DNA of 64,000 nt from NCBI GenBank assembly GCA_022870745.1, contig CP085323.1, forward strand, positions 2,232,001-2,296,000. Direction: 5' to 3'. Shown here one piece after another: positions 31,278 through 40,947 of the stretch. Under the pieces are notes generated by a model that saw nothing but the letters and a program-made list of their open reading frames with translations, did no database searches and was not told where the DNA came from. Each line of letters opens with the position of its first letter. Positions within the stretch are counted from its first letter, which is position 1. Made by a program: the position numbers and the translations under genes. The stretch comes from Silvibacterium acidisoli (lineage in GTDB: Bacteria > Acidobacteriota > Terriglobia > Terriglobales > Acidobacteriaceae).

Positions 31278-34200
31278 ATGATCCTCCCATTTGTCCGTGA
31301 ACTACTGGCGGATTTGGAGAATACCCCCGCTTTTGAACAGGCTCGACGGCATCTGGCCCTCGGTCATGGGCGCCGTCGTGTGTCCGGACTCACCTCGACG
31401 GCTCGTGCGTTGTATCTGCCTCTCTTTGCCCGGGCTGCGAACATCCCCGTCATCGTCGTCGTAGCCGACAACAAGGCTGCCGATGCGTTACAGGTAGCGC
31501 TGCGGGCAGGCTGCGAGCTGACCGGCGCCATTCCGTCGAATCGCGTGCTCAAGCTGCCCGCACATGATGTGCTGCCATTTGAGAACCTCTCGCCGCACCC
31601 TGAAGTCCAGGAGCAGCGCGCGGCTACGCTCTGGAAGATGGCGACCGGCGATGCTTCGATTGTGATCGCTCCTGTGGAAGCGGTAGCGATGAAGCTCTTC
31701 TCGCAGTCGTTCTACGGTGGGCTGGCGCAGACGCTGCGCCGTGGCGAAGAAGTGGATGTGGAGACACTGCTCGCTCATCTTTCCAGCGTCGGTTACACCC
31801 CGATGGATATCGTCGAGATGCCGGGCCAGTACACGCGCCGTGGCGGTATTCTCGATGTTTACTCGCCCGAAACCGATCGGCCTGTGCGCTTCGAGTTTTT
31901 CGGCGATGAGATCGAGACCATCAAGAAGTTCGACCCGGAAACGCAGCGCTCTGCCGCGCCGCTCGACGAAGCCCGCCTGCTGCCGCTGACGGAAATTCCG
32001 GTAAGCGAGAAGCTGTTGGCGGCGGTGCATACGCGCCTGAGCGGCACCGATCGCATCGATGCAGGCGACGACGCCGAGCTGGTCGAGCGGGCTGTGACTG
32101 CAGGCGGAGTGACGGTCTTTCCAGGCTGGGAGTTTTTCGCAGGCGTAGCCGGAGCAAACAGCACGCTCTTCGACCTCTTTCCGCGTTGTTCGCTCTTCGT
32201 GGAAGAGCCGGCGATGATCCAGAACCAGATCGAGCGCTGGTGGAACAAGATTGAGCAGCGCCACGACCGGTCGAGCATAGGGTCGCTGATTACGCCGTCC
32301 GATATCTATCTGCAACCGGAGATTCTTTCGGCAAAGCTGAATTCGCACCCCGGCATCGACATCGACCAACTGGGCGCGGTCGATGTTCTGGACGAGGACC
32401 AGACGCTGGGCGAGATCGCCTTTCACTCGCGACCCACGCTGCGCTTTCACGGTTCCATCCCGGCCATGATCGAGCAGATTCGCACCCTGATGACGCAGGA
32501 AGTGCGCATGCTGTTGGTGGCTCCGAACCAGGGCGAAGTGGAGCGGCTGGCGAACCTGCTGCGCGAGTACGAACTGCCGTACCGGCTGGGCAGCCGCCTG
32601 CAACACACCGGCAGCGAAAACATCTACGACGAGACAAGCTATCTCGCGGGCAACCTGCGCACTCCGGTCATCGTTCGCAGCGCGCTGTCGAATGGCGTGA
32701 GCCTGCCCGAGAACAACCTCGTCGTCTTCGGTGCGAATGATTTCTCAGACGATGCTGATGTGACGGCTCGTCCGGCCGCTAAGAAGTCGAAGACCGCTGC
32801 ATTCGTTTCAGATTTCCGCGACCTTACGGTCGGCGATTACGTTGTCCACGTCGAGCATGGCATCGCCTGTTACAAGGGCCTGCGCCAGATCGAACAGGAC
32901 GGCACCATCATCGACTTCATGGTGCTCGAGTTTGCGGAAGAGGCGCGACTCTATGTACCGCTGACGCGACTCGACCTCATCCAGAAATATCGTTCGACCG
33001 ATGCAGGACCTGCGCCGGTACTGAACCGCCTGGGCACGCAGCAGTGGGCGAAGACAAAAGCCCGCGTGCGCAAGGCGATGGAAGACATGGCCGATGAGCT
33101 GCTGAAGCTATATGCGCAGCGCGCTTCGGCGAAGGGCCATTCGTTCAATCCTGACAATGAATTTCAGCGCGAGTTCGAAGATGCCTTCGATTACAACGAG
33201 ACCGACGATCAGCTGAACGCGATCAACGACATCAAGCGCGACATGGAGTCGACGCAGCCGATGGATCGCCTGCTGTGCGGCGACGTAGGCTACGGAAAAA
33301 CCGAAGTCGCCATGCGCGCGGCCTTCAAGGCAGTGCAGGACGGCAAGCAGGTAGCGGTGCTGACGCCGACGACCGTGCTCAGCTTCCAGCACTTTGAGAC
33401 ATTCAAGAAGCGCTTCAAACTCTTCCCGGTTAACATCGAGCTGATCTCTCGCTTCCGCACGCCGAAGGAGCAGAAGGATATTCTCGAACGCACCGAGGCT
33501 GGCAAGGTCGATATCCTCATCGGCACGCACAGGCTCTTGTCGAAGGACCTGAAGTTTCAGGATCTCGGTCTGCTGGTCGTCGACGAAGAGCAGCGCTTTG
33601 GCGTGCGCCACAAGGAACGCCTGAAGCAGATGCGCCGCGAGATCGATGTGCTGGCCATGAGCGCCACGCCGATTCCGCGAACGCTGCATATGTCGCTCGT
33701 GGGCCTGCGCGACATGAGCGTGATCGAGACGCCGCCGAAGGATCGCATGGCGATTCAGACCATTGTGGCGAAGTTCGATGAGAAGCTGGTCCGTTCCGCA
33801 ATTGAGGTCGAGTTGGAGCGAGGCGGCCAGGCTTATTTCGTACACAATCGCGTCGAAACAATCTATGAACTCGCCGCGAAGATTCGTGAACTTGTGCCCA
33901 CTGCACGGGTGATCGTCGGTCATGGGCAGATGGCCGAGGGCGAGCTTGAGAAGGTGATGCTCGCGTTCATGAACCAGGAGTATGACGTGCTGGTGGCGAC
34001 GTCGATCATCGAGAATGGCCTCGATATTCCTCTCGCGAACACGATCATGATCAATCGCGCCGACCGGCATGGGTTGTCAGAGCTGTACCAACTGCGTGGC
34101 CGCGTGGGCCGTTCAAATCGCCGTGCATATTCCTATCTGTTGATTCCACCGGAACAGCAGTTGACTGATGTTGCGCGACGCAGGCTGGCGGCGCTGAAAG

Positions 34201-34838
34201 AGTTTTCCGATCTTGGCGCAGGCTTCAAGATTGCCGCACTCGACCTGGAGTTGCGCGGAGCGGGCAATATGCTGGGCGGCGAACAGAGCGGCCATATCGA
34301 ATCGATCGGCTTCGAGATGTACACGACCATGCTCGAAGAAGCGGTTGGCAAGCTTAAGGGTGAGGAGCGCGTCGAGAAGCAGCCGACGCAGCTCAGCCTG
34401 GGCATCGGCCTGCGCATCGACGAGAGCTACATCGGCGAAGAGAATCAGCGTCTGCGCATGTACAAGCGCATCGCCGGTGTGCAGACGGAGCGCGAGCTGG
34501 AGGATGTGCGCGCCGAGCTCGAGGATCGCTACGGTCCCATGCCGGATAGCCTACGCCTGCTGCTCGATGCGGCGAATCTGCGCCTGGAGTGCGAAGCCAT
34601 GGGCGTGGCGCAGATCGACCGCAAGCGCGAGATGCTCCACATCCGATTCAACGAAGATGCGGGCATCGATCCGGGCAAGCTGATGAAGATGGTGGCGAAG
34701 AACACGAAGCGTGGTGCACAATTCACACCGCAGGGTGTGCTGAAGTACCTGCTTGTCTCACCCAAGCCGGATGACGTCATCACGGAGATCCGCCTGCTGC
34801 TGGATGAGCTCGCTGCGCGGCAGGAAGTCGCCGGATAA
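31278..34838 (+). CDS. mfd: transcription-repair coupling factor
   Basis: A 1186-residue Mfd translocase, which removes RNA polymerase stalled at DNA lesions and recruits UvrA. The order is a UvrB-homology module, the CarD-like polymerase-interacting domain ([17 protein letters not shown], about 517-533), then the RecG-like motor. The motor has Walker [10 protein letters not shown] near 668, DEEQ near 767, [10 protein letters not shown], and [18 protein letters not shown]. The C-terminal TRCF domain ([15 protein letters not shown]) ends the protein. The length is typical. Confidence 0.97.
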   Translation: MILPFVRELLADLENTPAFEQARRHLALGHGRRRVSGLTSTARALYLPLFARAANIPVIVVVADNKAADALQVALRAGCELTGAIPSNRVLKLPAHDVLPFENLSPHPEVQEQRAATLWKMATGDASIVIAPVEAVAMKLFSQSFYGGLAQTLRRGEEVDVETLLAHLSSVGYTPMDIVEMPGQYTRRGGILDVYSPETDRPVRFEFFGDEIETIKKFDPETQRSAAPLDEARLLPLTEIPVSEKLLAAVHTRLSGTDRIDAGDDAELVERAVTAGGVTVFPGWEFFAGVAGANSTLFDLFPRCSLFVEEPAMIQNQIERWWNKIEQRHDRSSIGSLITPSDIYLQPEILSAKLNSHPGIDIDQLGAVDVLDEDQTLGEIAFHSRPTLRFHGSIPAMIEQIRTLMTQEVRMLLVAPNQGEVERLANLLREYELPYRLGSRLQHTGSENIYDETSYLAGNLRTPVIVRSALSNGVSLPENNLVVFGANDFSDDADVTARPAAKKSKTAAFVSDFRDLTVGDYVVHVEHGIACYKGLRQIEQDGTIIDFMVLEFAEEARLYVPLTRLDLIQKYRSTDAGPAPVLNRLGTQQWAKTKARVRKAMEDMADELLKLYAQRASAKGHSFNPDNEFQREFEDAFDYNETDDQLNAINDIKRDMESTQPMDRLLCGDVGYGKTEVAMRAAFKAVQDGKQVAVLTPTTVLSFQHFETFKKRFKLFPVNIELISRFRTPKEQKDILERTEAGKVDILIGTHRLLSKDLKFQDLGLLVVDEEQRFGVRHKERLKQMRREIDVLAMSATPIPRTLHMSLVGLRDMSVIETPPKDRMAIQTIVAKFDEKLVRSAIEVELERGGQAYFVHNRVETIYELAAKIRELVPTARVIVGHGQMAEGELEKVMLAFMNQEYDVLVATSIIENGLDIPLANTIMINRADRHGLSELYQLRGRVGRSNRRAYSYLLIPPEQQLTDVARRRLAALKEFSDLGAGFKIAALDLELRGAGNMLGGEQSGHIESIGFEMYTTMLEEAVGKLKGEERVEKQPTQLSLGIGLRIDESYIGEENQRLRMYKRIAGVQTERELEDVRAELEDRYGPMPDSLRLLLDAANLRLECEAMGVAQIDRKREMLHIRFNEDAGIDPGKLMKMVAKNTKRGAQFTPQGVLKYLLVSPKPDDVITEIRLLLDELAARQEVAG

Positions 34839-34870
34839 GATACTGTTTCAATTACAAATTTCGAGGCCTT

Positions 34871-36628
34871 ATGAAACGTACGATATGTTCCACGCTTTTG
34901 ATCGCCGGAGGCATGATGGCAACGACTTTGCAGGCGCAGGCTGCCGATCCGGCAGCGAACTTCCGCCATCTTGCCGATGAATATTTTTCGCAGGTCTATT
35001 ACAAGTTCTCGCCAACAGGTGGAACCGCGGCGGGCCTGCACAAGTACGATCCGATCCTTGAGGATTACAGCAGCGCCGGCGTCGAGAAAGAGATTGCGGC
35101 GCTCAAGCAGTACGAGGCGAAATTCGATGCGGTTTCAGAGACCGGACTCGACCTTAGCACGCAGGGCGACCTGGCCATGGTGCGGAATAATATTCGTGGC
35201 GCCCTGCTGACGCTCGAGACGATTCGCCCGTGGGAGAAGAATCCTGACAACTACTCGAGCGGCATCACCAACAGCGCCTTCGTGCTGATGGAGCGCAAGT
35301 TTGCACCTGCCGATGATCGCCTGCGTTCGCTGATTGCCCGCGAGAAGCAGATGCCTGCCGTCTTCGCCGAAGCGCGGAAGAACCTGAAGAATCCTCCGAA
35401 GATCTACACGGAGATCGCGCTTGAGCAGCTGCCGGACATCATCAGCTTCTTCGAGAACGATGTGCCCTCGGCCTTTACCGACGCGAAGGACAAGGCAACC
35501 ATCGACGAGTTTCACAAGACCAATGCTGCGGTCATCGCCGCGCTGAAGGACTACGAGCAGTGGCTGAAGACCGACCTGCTGCCACGCTCGAATGGCGACT
35601 TCCGCATCGGCGCCGATGCCTTCTCGAAGAAACTGCAGTATGACGAGATGGTCGACACGCCACTGCCAAAGCTGCTCGACATCGCTTATGCCGATCTGCA
35701 TCGCAACCAGGCCGAGTTCGAGAAGATCGCGAAGGAAGTAGACCCGAACAAGACGCCGAAGCAGGTGCTGGCGGAGCTGGCGACGATTCATCCTGCGCCC
35801 GATCAACTGCTGCAGGCGTTTCATGATCGCTTCAATGGAGAGATCGCCTTCATCCACGAGAAGAAGATCATCACCATCCCCTCCGACGTACAGCCGGTGC
35901 TCGAGGAGACGCCTCCCTTCATGCGCGCAACCACGCAGGCTTCGATGGATTCGCCGGGACCGTTCGAGGCGAATTCGAAGACTGCCTACTTCAACGTGAC
36001 ACTGCCCGAGAAGAACTGGACGCAGGAGCACATTGCCGAGCACATGGCAGCATTCAATGTCGGCACGGTCATCAGCACCTCGGTGCATGAAGCATACCCC
36101 GGCCACTATGTGCAGTTTCTGTGGGTGAACCACTCGCCGATGAGCCAGGTGCGTAAGATCATCACCTCGAATACGAATGTTGAAGGATGGGCACACTACT
36201 GCGAGCAGATGATGCTCGATGAAGGTTATGGGCAGCCGGGGGCGGGTGCGAAGGACGAGCACGAGGCACGGCTCGTTAAACTCGGCCAGCTTCAGGATGC
36301 GCTCTTGCGCGACGCGCGCTTCATCGTCGGCATCAAGATGCACACCGGCCAGATGACGCTCGATCAGGCGCAGGATTTCTTCGTGTCCGAGGGCTACCAG
36401 TCGCGTTCGATCGGTTCGATCGAGACCAAGCGCGGCACCTCCGATCCGACCTATCTCTACTACACGCTGGGCAAGCTCGAAATCCTGAAACTGCGGGCCG
36501 ATGTGAAGGAAAAAGAGGGTTCAGGCTTCTCGCTGCAGAAATTTCATGACGATTTCATGCGTCAGGGCGGCGCTCCCATCAAGATCGTAAGAAAGGCGAT
36601 GCTGGGCGACGATTCGCCAACGCTCTAA
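34871..36628 (+). CDS. secreted DUF885 metallopeptidase-like protein
   Basis: A 585-residue exported protein of the DUF885 family. A signal peptide (LLIAGGMMATTLQAQA) covers about residues 9-25. The likely zinc site is HEAYPGH at about 405-411, with a downstream EGWAHYCEQ near 437 that supplies a further Glu and His; DUF885 proteins are treated as gluzincin-like peptidases. A periplasmic or secreted peptidase role is therefore likely, with unknown substrate. The start follows mfd by 32 bp, and a strong hairpin follows at 36645-36676. Confidence 0.85.
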   Translation: MKRTICSTLLIAGGMMATTLQAQAADPAANFRHLADEYFSQVYYKFSPTGGTAAGLHKYDPILEDYSSAGVEKEIAALKQYEAKFDAVSETGLDLSTQGDLAMVRNNIRGALLTLETIRPWEKNPDNYSSGITNSAFVLMERKFAPADDRLRSLIAREKQMPAVFAEARKNLKNPPKIYTEIALEQLPDIISFFENDVPSAFTDAKDKATIDEFHKTNAAVIAALKDYEQWLKTDLLPRSNGDFRIGADAFSKKLQYDEMVDTPLPKLLDIAYADLHRNQAEFEKIAKEVDPNKTPKQVLAELATIHPAPDQLLQAFHDRFNGEIAFIHEKKIITIPSDVQPVLEETPPFMRATTQASMDSPGPFEANSKTAYFNVTLPEKNWTQEHIAEHMAAFNVGTVISTSVHEAYPGHYVQFLWVNHSPMSQVRKIITSNTNVEGWAHYCEQMMLDEGYGQPGAGAKDEHEARLVKLGQLQDALLRDARFIVGIKMHTGQMTLDQAQDFFVSEGYQSRSIGSIETKRGTSDPTYLYYTLGKLEILKLRADVKEKEGSGFSLQKFHDDFMRQGGAPIKIVRKAMLGDDSPTL

Positions 36629-36644
36629 TCTGCATCTCAGCAAC

Positions 36645-36676
36645 ATGGCAGCACAGATCGGCTATTGTGCTGCCAT
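36645..36676 (+). terminator. terminator-like hairpin after DUF885 gene
   Basis: A perfect 11-bp stem ATGGCAGCACA / TGTGCTGCCAT with a 10-base loop, 17 bp after the stop. Only a weak T-rich stretch (CCGTTTGTCTGT) follows, so termination strength is uncertain. Confidence 0.5.
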
Positions 36677-36739
36677 CCGTTTGTCTGTCAGACTGGACAG
36701 AAATCTGCCGTAATCCAATCAAAGCGAAGGACTTCCCGC

Positions 36740-37615
36740 ATGAAAGCAAAGGTACGCAAAGCAGTATTTCCGGCAGCTGGTTTCGGAACCCGTTTTTTGC
36801 CTGCTACCAAGGCCATCCCCAAGGAAATGCTGGCCGTAGTCGATAAGCCGATCATCCAGTACGGCGTCGAAGAGGCGCTGGCCGCGGGATGCGAAGAGAT
36901 CATCATCATCACGGCACGCGGCAAGACATCCATCGAAGACCACTTCGATACCAGCTACGAGCTTGAGGCCACGCTTGAGAAAAAGAATAAGACAGCTCTG
37001 CTCGAGATCGCTCGCAGCGTGTCGAACATGGCGCAGATTTCGTATGTGCGCCAGAAGGAAGCCAAGGGCCTGGGCCATGCTGTACTGATGGCGAAAGAGC
37101 TGGTAGGCAATGAGCCCTTCGCGGTGCTGCTGCCCGACGATGTGATGGACGGCAAGGTTCCCTGCCTCAAGCAGATGATCGACGTCTTCGATGAAACCCA
37201 GTCCTCGATCCTGGCGACGATGGAAGTCGAAGGCCCGGCGATCTCGGCTTACGGTGTGATGGCCGGAACGCAGTCGTCGAAGAATCCGCGCCTGATGGAA
37301 GCGACCGGCATGGTTGAGAAGCCGAAGTTCGAAGATGCTCCTTCGAAGAATGCCATCGTTGGCCGTTATGTGCTGACTCCGGCAATCTTCGACCTGCTCG
37401 AGAAAATTGAGCCGGGCGCAGGCGGCGAACTGCAGCTGACCGACGGTATCCTGGGCCTGCTCAAAACAGAGAAGGTCTACGGTTACAATTTCGAGGGCGT
37501 CCGCCACGATGCCGGTGACAAGCTGGGCATGCTCAAGGCAACGGTCGACTTCGCGCTGAAGCGTGAGGATCTTGGACCGCAGTTCCGCGAGTATTTGAAG
37601 TCGCTTTCGCTTTAG
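36740..37615 (+). CDS. galU: UTP-glucose-1-phosphate uridylyltransferase
   Basis: A 291-residue GalU that makes UDP-glucose for cell-surface polysaccharides. The nucleotide-binding start FPAAGFGTRFLPATKAIPKE (10-29) and the next block MLAVVDKPIIQYGVEEA are diagnostic. EAKGLGHAVLMAKEL and VLLPDDVMDGK carry the catalytic Asp region. ATG 36740 is chosen over the longer frame because the protein then begins MKAKVRKAVFPAAG, and AAGG lies nine bases upstream. A strong bidirectional terminator follows. Confidence 0.96.
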   Translation: MKAKVRKAVFPAAGFGTRFLPATKAIPKEMLAVVDKPIIQYGVEEALAAGCEEIIIITARGKTSIEDHFDTSYELEATLEKKNKTALLEIARSVSNMAQISYVRQKEAKGLGHAVLMAKELVGNEPFAVLLPDDVMDGKVPCLKQMIDVFDETQSSILATMEVEGPAISAYGVMAGTQSSKNPRLMEATGMVEKPKFEDAPSKNAIVGRYVLTPAIFDLLEKIEPGAGGELQLTDGILGLLKTEKVYGYNFEGVRHDAGDKLGMLKATVDFALKREDLGPQFREYLKSLSL

Positions 37616-37652
37616 TCTTTTGTCTTCCCGAATCGGGATGACAAGCCTAACT

Positions 37653-37685
37653 AAAAAGCCCGGACCTAAAGGTCCGGGCTTTTTT
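37653..37685. terminator. bidirectional intrinsic terminator after galU
   Basis: Five A residues, stem GCCCGGACC / GGTCCGGGC around loop TAAA, then six T residues. It can serve galU on the plus strand and the SdpI-like gene on the minus strand. The stem is identical to that at 38007-38038. Confidence 0.9.
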
Positions 37686-37705
37686 GTGGAGCAGAGCATC
37701 GCGGC

Positions 37706-37942
37706 CTACTTCAGCAGTGGAACGCCCAGTAGAAGCATCGCCACAGCAGTCGCGACGGTTCCACAACCGATGATCAGCAGAATCTTCCCGGCCTGGCGGT
37801 TCTGCCTGTACCAGTTTTCGCGGGAGCCGCTCATCGTTTCCGCAGTACGACGGCCGTAGATGTGGTTGGGTGGCACCTTGCCGAGAATCAGGGGAATCGA
37901 AAAGACGATCAGCACCACGCCGACAAGCCCAAAGCCGATCAT
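37706..37942 (-). CDS. SdpI-family small membrane protein
   Basis: A 78-residue membrane protein with two helices (GFGLVGVVLIVFSIPLIL and ILLIIGCGTVATAVAMLLLGV). Between them lies the SdpI-type loop PPNHIYGRRTAETMS, then NWYRQNRQAGK. SdpI of Bacillus is the immunity protein against the SdpC toxin, but most SdpI-domain proteins outside Firmicutes have no known partner, and no toxin gene is visible here. The gene is boxed between two terminators with the same stem, so it is a one-gene unit. Confidence 0.8.
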   Translation of the reverse strand: MIGFGLVGVVLIVFSIPLILGKVPPNHIYGRRTAETMSGSRENWYRQNRQAGKILLIIGCGTVATAVAMLLLGVPLLK

Positions 37943-38006
37943 AGTCGTTCTCCGTTCCTGCCCTGGCTAAGTGTCGCGCGTCATGTCTGCGCGATCAAGC
38001 GCAAAC

Positions 38007-38038
38007 AAAAAGCCCGGACCTTTCGGTCCGGGCTTTTT
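38007..38038. terminator. bidirectional intrinsic terminator after rplI
   Basis: Five A residues, stem GCCCGGACC / GGTCCGGGC around loop TTTC, then five T residues. On the minus strand it ends the rplI operon 14 bp after the stop codon. Confidence 0.9.
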
Positions 38039-38051
38039 ATTTGCGAAAGGC

Positions 38052-38510
38052 TTAGGCTGCGGTTTCTGCGTCGCCCTTGACGGTGACGGAAACGTGAGCG
38101 GTGACTTCGCGGTGCAGCTTGACCGGCACGTGGAACTCACCGACCTGCTTGAGCGGCTCGTCGAGCTGGATCTTGCGGCGGTCGATGTTGAAGCCCTTGG
38201 CTTCGAGCGCCTGCGCGATGTCAGCCGAGGTGACCGAACCGAAGAGGTGATCGTTCTCGCCAACCTTGCGCTCGAAGACCAGAGCGGCTTCGTTGAGCTG
38301 GAGCACGAGCGCTTCTGCTTCGGTCTTTTCCTTGGCGGAGAGGCGCACAGCCTTCGCCTTCATCTGCTCGATGACAGCCTTGTTGGCAGAGGTGGCTTCC
38401 ATGGCCAGCTTTTTCGGCAGCAGGTAGTTGCGGCCGTAGCCGTCGGCTACCTTCACCACGTCTCCGCGGTGGCCGAGGTTGTTTACGTCTTCTTTGAGGA
38501 TGACTTCCAT
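38052..38510 (-). CDS. rplI: 50S ribosomal protein L9
   Basis: A 152-residue L9. The N-terminal rRNA-binding domain reads MEVILKEDVNNLGHRGDVV, then VADGYGRNYLLPKKLA. A long central helix and the C-terminal domain (GSVTSADIAQAL, KGFNIDRRKIQLDEPLK) follow. ATG 38510 is chosen because GGAG lies six bases upstream; the longer frame adds only four residues. It is the last gene of the minus-strand translation operon. Confidence 0.96.
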   Translation of the reverse strand: MEVILKEDVNNLGHRGDVVKVADGYGRNYLLPKKLAMEATSANKAVIEQMKAKAVRLSAKEKTEAEALVLQLNEAALVFERKVGENDHLFGSVTSADIAQALEAKGFNIDRRKIQLDEPLKQVGEFHVPVKLHREVTAHVSVTVKGDAETAA

Positions 38511-38576
38511 TTCAATCTCCAATAAAAGGGGCGCGATGCCCGATTCCCAAGGCGGCGCTACGGCCGCCCGTGTGCA

Positions 38577-38915
38577 CTAGTAGCGCGCGGCGAAAGGCAG
38601 CAACGCGATGTTGCGGGCCTGCTTGATGGCGCGGGTCAGGCGGCGCTGGTGCGTGGTGCAGACACCAGTCAGGCGGCGGGGCACAATCTTGCCACGCTCG
38701 GCCACAAACTGCTGCAGCAGGCGCACGTCGCGGTAGGGGATCGCGTCGATCTTCTCGGTGCAGAACTTGCAGACCTTCTTGCGGCGGAAGAACTTGCGTC
38801 CGCCGGGGCCGCCAGGGCCACCAGAGCGGGGGCCACCCGGGCCGCCGGTGCGAGGTGCGGAAGTGGAGGGCGCTCCACCTTCGTGGGCGCGTTGCGGTGT
38901 TGTTTCGTCAGCCAT
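38577..38915 (-). CDS. rpsR: 30S ribosomal protein S18 with Gly/Pro-rich N-terminal extension
   Basis: A 112-residue S18. The conserved part begins at about residue 40: [51 protein letters not shown]. The first 39 residues are a Gly/Pro/Ser-rich low-complexity extension that makes the protein longer than the usual 75-80 residues. AGGA lies six bases before ATG 38915. It sits between rpsF and rplI as in most bacteria, here without ssb. Confidence 0.95.
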   Translation of the reverse strand: MADETTPQRAHEGGAPSTSAPRTGGPGGPRSGGPGGPGGRKFFRRKKVCKFCTEKIDAIPYRDVRLLQQFVAERGKIVPRRLTGVCTTHQRRLTRAIKQARNIALLPFAARY

Positions 38916-39016
38916 GGTATTTCCTATCCTTCATCTGGGCCGGCTTGCCAGCCCGTCGAAAACGAATATTTTTCTGCAGCGATTCAGCATGGGCAGAACC
39001 GCTTTCAACAAACTTC

Positions 39017-39439
39017 TTAAGCGGTGGCTTCTGCCGGAGCTGCTTCAGCCGGAGCAGCTGGGGCTGCAGGAGCTTCAGTGGCCTGCGGCTGGGCGCTCAG
39101 CTTCTTGCGCGTCGCGCGCAGGGCCTTCATCTTGTCGATGCGCTTCTGCTCTTCGTCCATGCGAACGGTGATGAACTTGATGACAGGCTCGGTCACGCGG
39201 AGGCGGCGCTCGATCTCGGCAATCAGCTTGCCATCGGCGTCAACGGTCATCAGAACGTAGTTGCCGTCGTTGAACTTGCGCACGGTGTAGGCCAGCTTGC
39301 GGCGGCCCATCTTTTCGGTCGAGCGAACGCTTCCGCCACCATTGGTGACCGTCTGCTCAAAGCCGGCGATCAGCTTGTCGAGTTCTGCGTCCTCAATATC
39401 AGGACGGACGATGTACATTACTTCGTAAAAACGTGCCAT
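39017..39439 (-). CDS. rpsF: 30S ribosomal protein S6
   Basis: A 140-residue S6. The core ferredoxin-like fold runs from MARFYEVMYIVRPDI through MGRRKLAYTVRKFNDGNYVLM to RRLRVTEPVIKFITVR. The C-terminal 40 residues are Ala/Pro/Glu-rich and probably disordered. ATG 39439 is chosen over an 11-residue upstream extension because it gives the canonical start. It is followed by rpsR and rplI. Confidence 0.95.
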   Translation of the reverse strand: MARFYEVMYIVRPDIEDAELDKLIAGFEQTVTNGGGSVRSTEKMGRRKLAYTVRKFNDGNYVLMTVDADGKLIAEIERRLRVTEPVIKFITVRMDEEQKRIDKMKALRATRKKLSAQPQATEAPAAPAAPAEAAPAEATA

Positions 39440-39513
39440 GCTGCTTCTCTTTTCCCTGGAACGCGGCGGCAATCTGTCACCGTGACCATTCTGAATTCTT
39501 TACTGCTATTCGC

Positions 39514-40143
39514 TTACTCCGCGGGTCCGTTGTCCCTGCGGTTAAATTCGTTCATCGCGGTGGCAATTCCCTGACCCACCGTCACTTCTACTGCCTGCGC
39601 CACGCGGTCGAGAACCTCGTCGAGTGCCGCCAGATCTGCTTTGCGCAGCGGCGCCAGCAGATAATCCTTGCCACGCCGGAATGCGCTTGCCGGACTTCCA
39701 TCCGACCCGACCCCGATGCGGATACGAGCCCAGTCCTCGGAGCGGATCGATCCGTTGATCGACTTTGCCCCGTTATGCCCTGCTGCGCTTCCGCGTTCTT
39801 TCACACGGAACGTGCCCATGGGGAAAGCCAACTCGTCGTACAAAACCAGCATGTCGCGGAGCGGATCGACGCCAAACTCTTCGGCCAGCGCCGCGACGGA
39901 AAGGCCGCTTAAGTTCATGAAGGTTTCCGGCTTCGCCAGGATGACTTCGCGGCCTGCAATCTGAATCTTCGCCGTCAGAGCGCGGCAGCGGCGGTTGGCC
40001 ACCGTAGCGCTATACCGTTCGGCGATCCTGTCGACTGCGAGAAAGCCCGCGTTGTGCGGCGTGAACTGGTACTCGATGCCCGGATTGCCGAGCCCGACAA
40101 CCAGGAACACACCGCTTCGGGAAGCTTCGTTCGCAGTCGGCAA
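39514..40143 (-). CDS. pth: peptidyl-tRNA hydrolase
   Basis: A 209-residue Pth, which releases peptides from peptidyl-tRNA. The family signature VVGLGNPGIEYQFTPHNAGF holds the catalytic His in HNAG. KPETFMNLSG, LYDELAFPMG and GHNGAKSI with the second His region are all present. The start is apparently TTG 40143, 3 bp after the rplY stop; GTG 40110 is an alternative closer to the fold. It lies in the classical rplY-pth pair. Confidence 0.95.
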   Translation of the reverse strand: MPTANEASRSGVFLVVGLGNPGIEYQFTPHNAGFLAVDRIAERYSATVANRRCRALTAKIQIAGREVILAKPETFMNLSGLSVAALAEEFGVDPLRDMLVLYDELAFPMGTFRVKERGSAAGHNGAKSINGSIRSEDWARIRIGVGSDGSPASAFRRGKDYLLAPLRKADLAALDEVLDRVAQAVEVTVGQGIATAMNEFNRRDNGPAE

Positions 40144-40146
40144 GGT

Positions 40147-40827
40147 TTACTTCTTTGCGCCCTTCGCGTCGGCTGCCGGAGCGGCTGCTGCGTCGGTCTT
40201 GCCCTTCTTGACGACTTCGGGCTCGGCCGGGGTCGTGCCTTCGGCCGGTGCTGCTTCTTCCTTGATCGCGACAACGTGCGCAACCGTGGCATCTTCCTCG
40301 TCAAGGAACTTCAGCTTGTCCGAGTGCGGCAGGTCGGAGACGCGGATGGCATCACCAATCTTCAGTTCGGACACGTCGACGTCGATGTGGCTCGGAATAT
40401 CGCCCGGGAGGCACTCGACCGAAACTTCACGCAGCACGTGGTCGAGCAGTCCGCCCTCGTTCTTCACGCCGAACGGGATGCCGATCAGCTGTACCGGAAC
40501 TTCGACGGTCATGGTCTTGTCGAGAGCGATACGCTTGAGATCGATGTGCATGAGCGTGCCCTTGATGGGCTCGTACTGCCAGTCGACGATCATGGCCTTG
40601 GTCTTGGCGGTCGAACCGCTGATCTCGAGGTCGAAGATCGAGTTGTGGCCGGCTTCCGAGTGCAGAATCTTCTGGATCTGCTTGGGGTCGACTTCGATGG
40701 CCACCGCGGGCTCGGAGGCGCCGTAAACCACGGCGGGGATCTTGCCCTTCACGCGTACGCGGCGTGCTGCATTCTTGTTGAACTTGCCCTCGCGGGGCGT
40801 AGCTGCGACAACTTCCTGACTGATCAT
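40147..40827 (-). CDS. rplY: 50S ribosomal protein L25/general stress protein Ctc
   Basis: A 226-residue Ctc-type L25 that binds 5S rRNA. The N-terminal L25 domain has REGKFNKNAARRVRVKGKIP, then VVYGASEPAVAIEVDPK. The C-terminal TL5/Ctc domain includes VPVQLIGIPFGVKNEGGLLD and CLPGDIPSHIDVDVSEL. The last 35 residues are Ala/Lys/Glu-rich. GAAGGA lies seven bases before ATG 40827. The gene lies between prs and pth, the order conserved in many bacteria. Confidence 0.95.
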   Translation of the reverse strand: MISQEVVAATPREGKFNKNAARRVRVKGKIPAVVYGASEPAVAIEVDPKQIQKILHSEAGHNSIFDLEISGSTAKTKAMIVDWQYEPIKGTLMHIDLKRIALDKTMTVEVPVQLIGIPFGVKNEGGLLDHVLREVSVECLPGDIPSHIDVDVSELKIGDAIRVSDLPHSDKLKFLDEEDATVAHVVAIKEEAAPAEGTTPAEPEVVKKGKTDAAAAPAADAKGAKK

Positions 40828-40947
40828 TTTCTTTTCCTTCGGGCACGGGATATTTCCCGCTCCCTTCTCGGCGACCGTTGCGGGCCGCGCACTGTGTCAT
40901 GCAACCAATCGAACTAACAGCACGAAGCCAATAGTCAAAAGCCGCGT

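Noticed and set aside
37706-37942. SdpI-like gene as part of a toxin-immunity pair
   Set aside because: No toxin-like or SdpR-like gene is adjacent, and both sides are closed by terminators.
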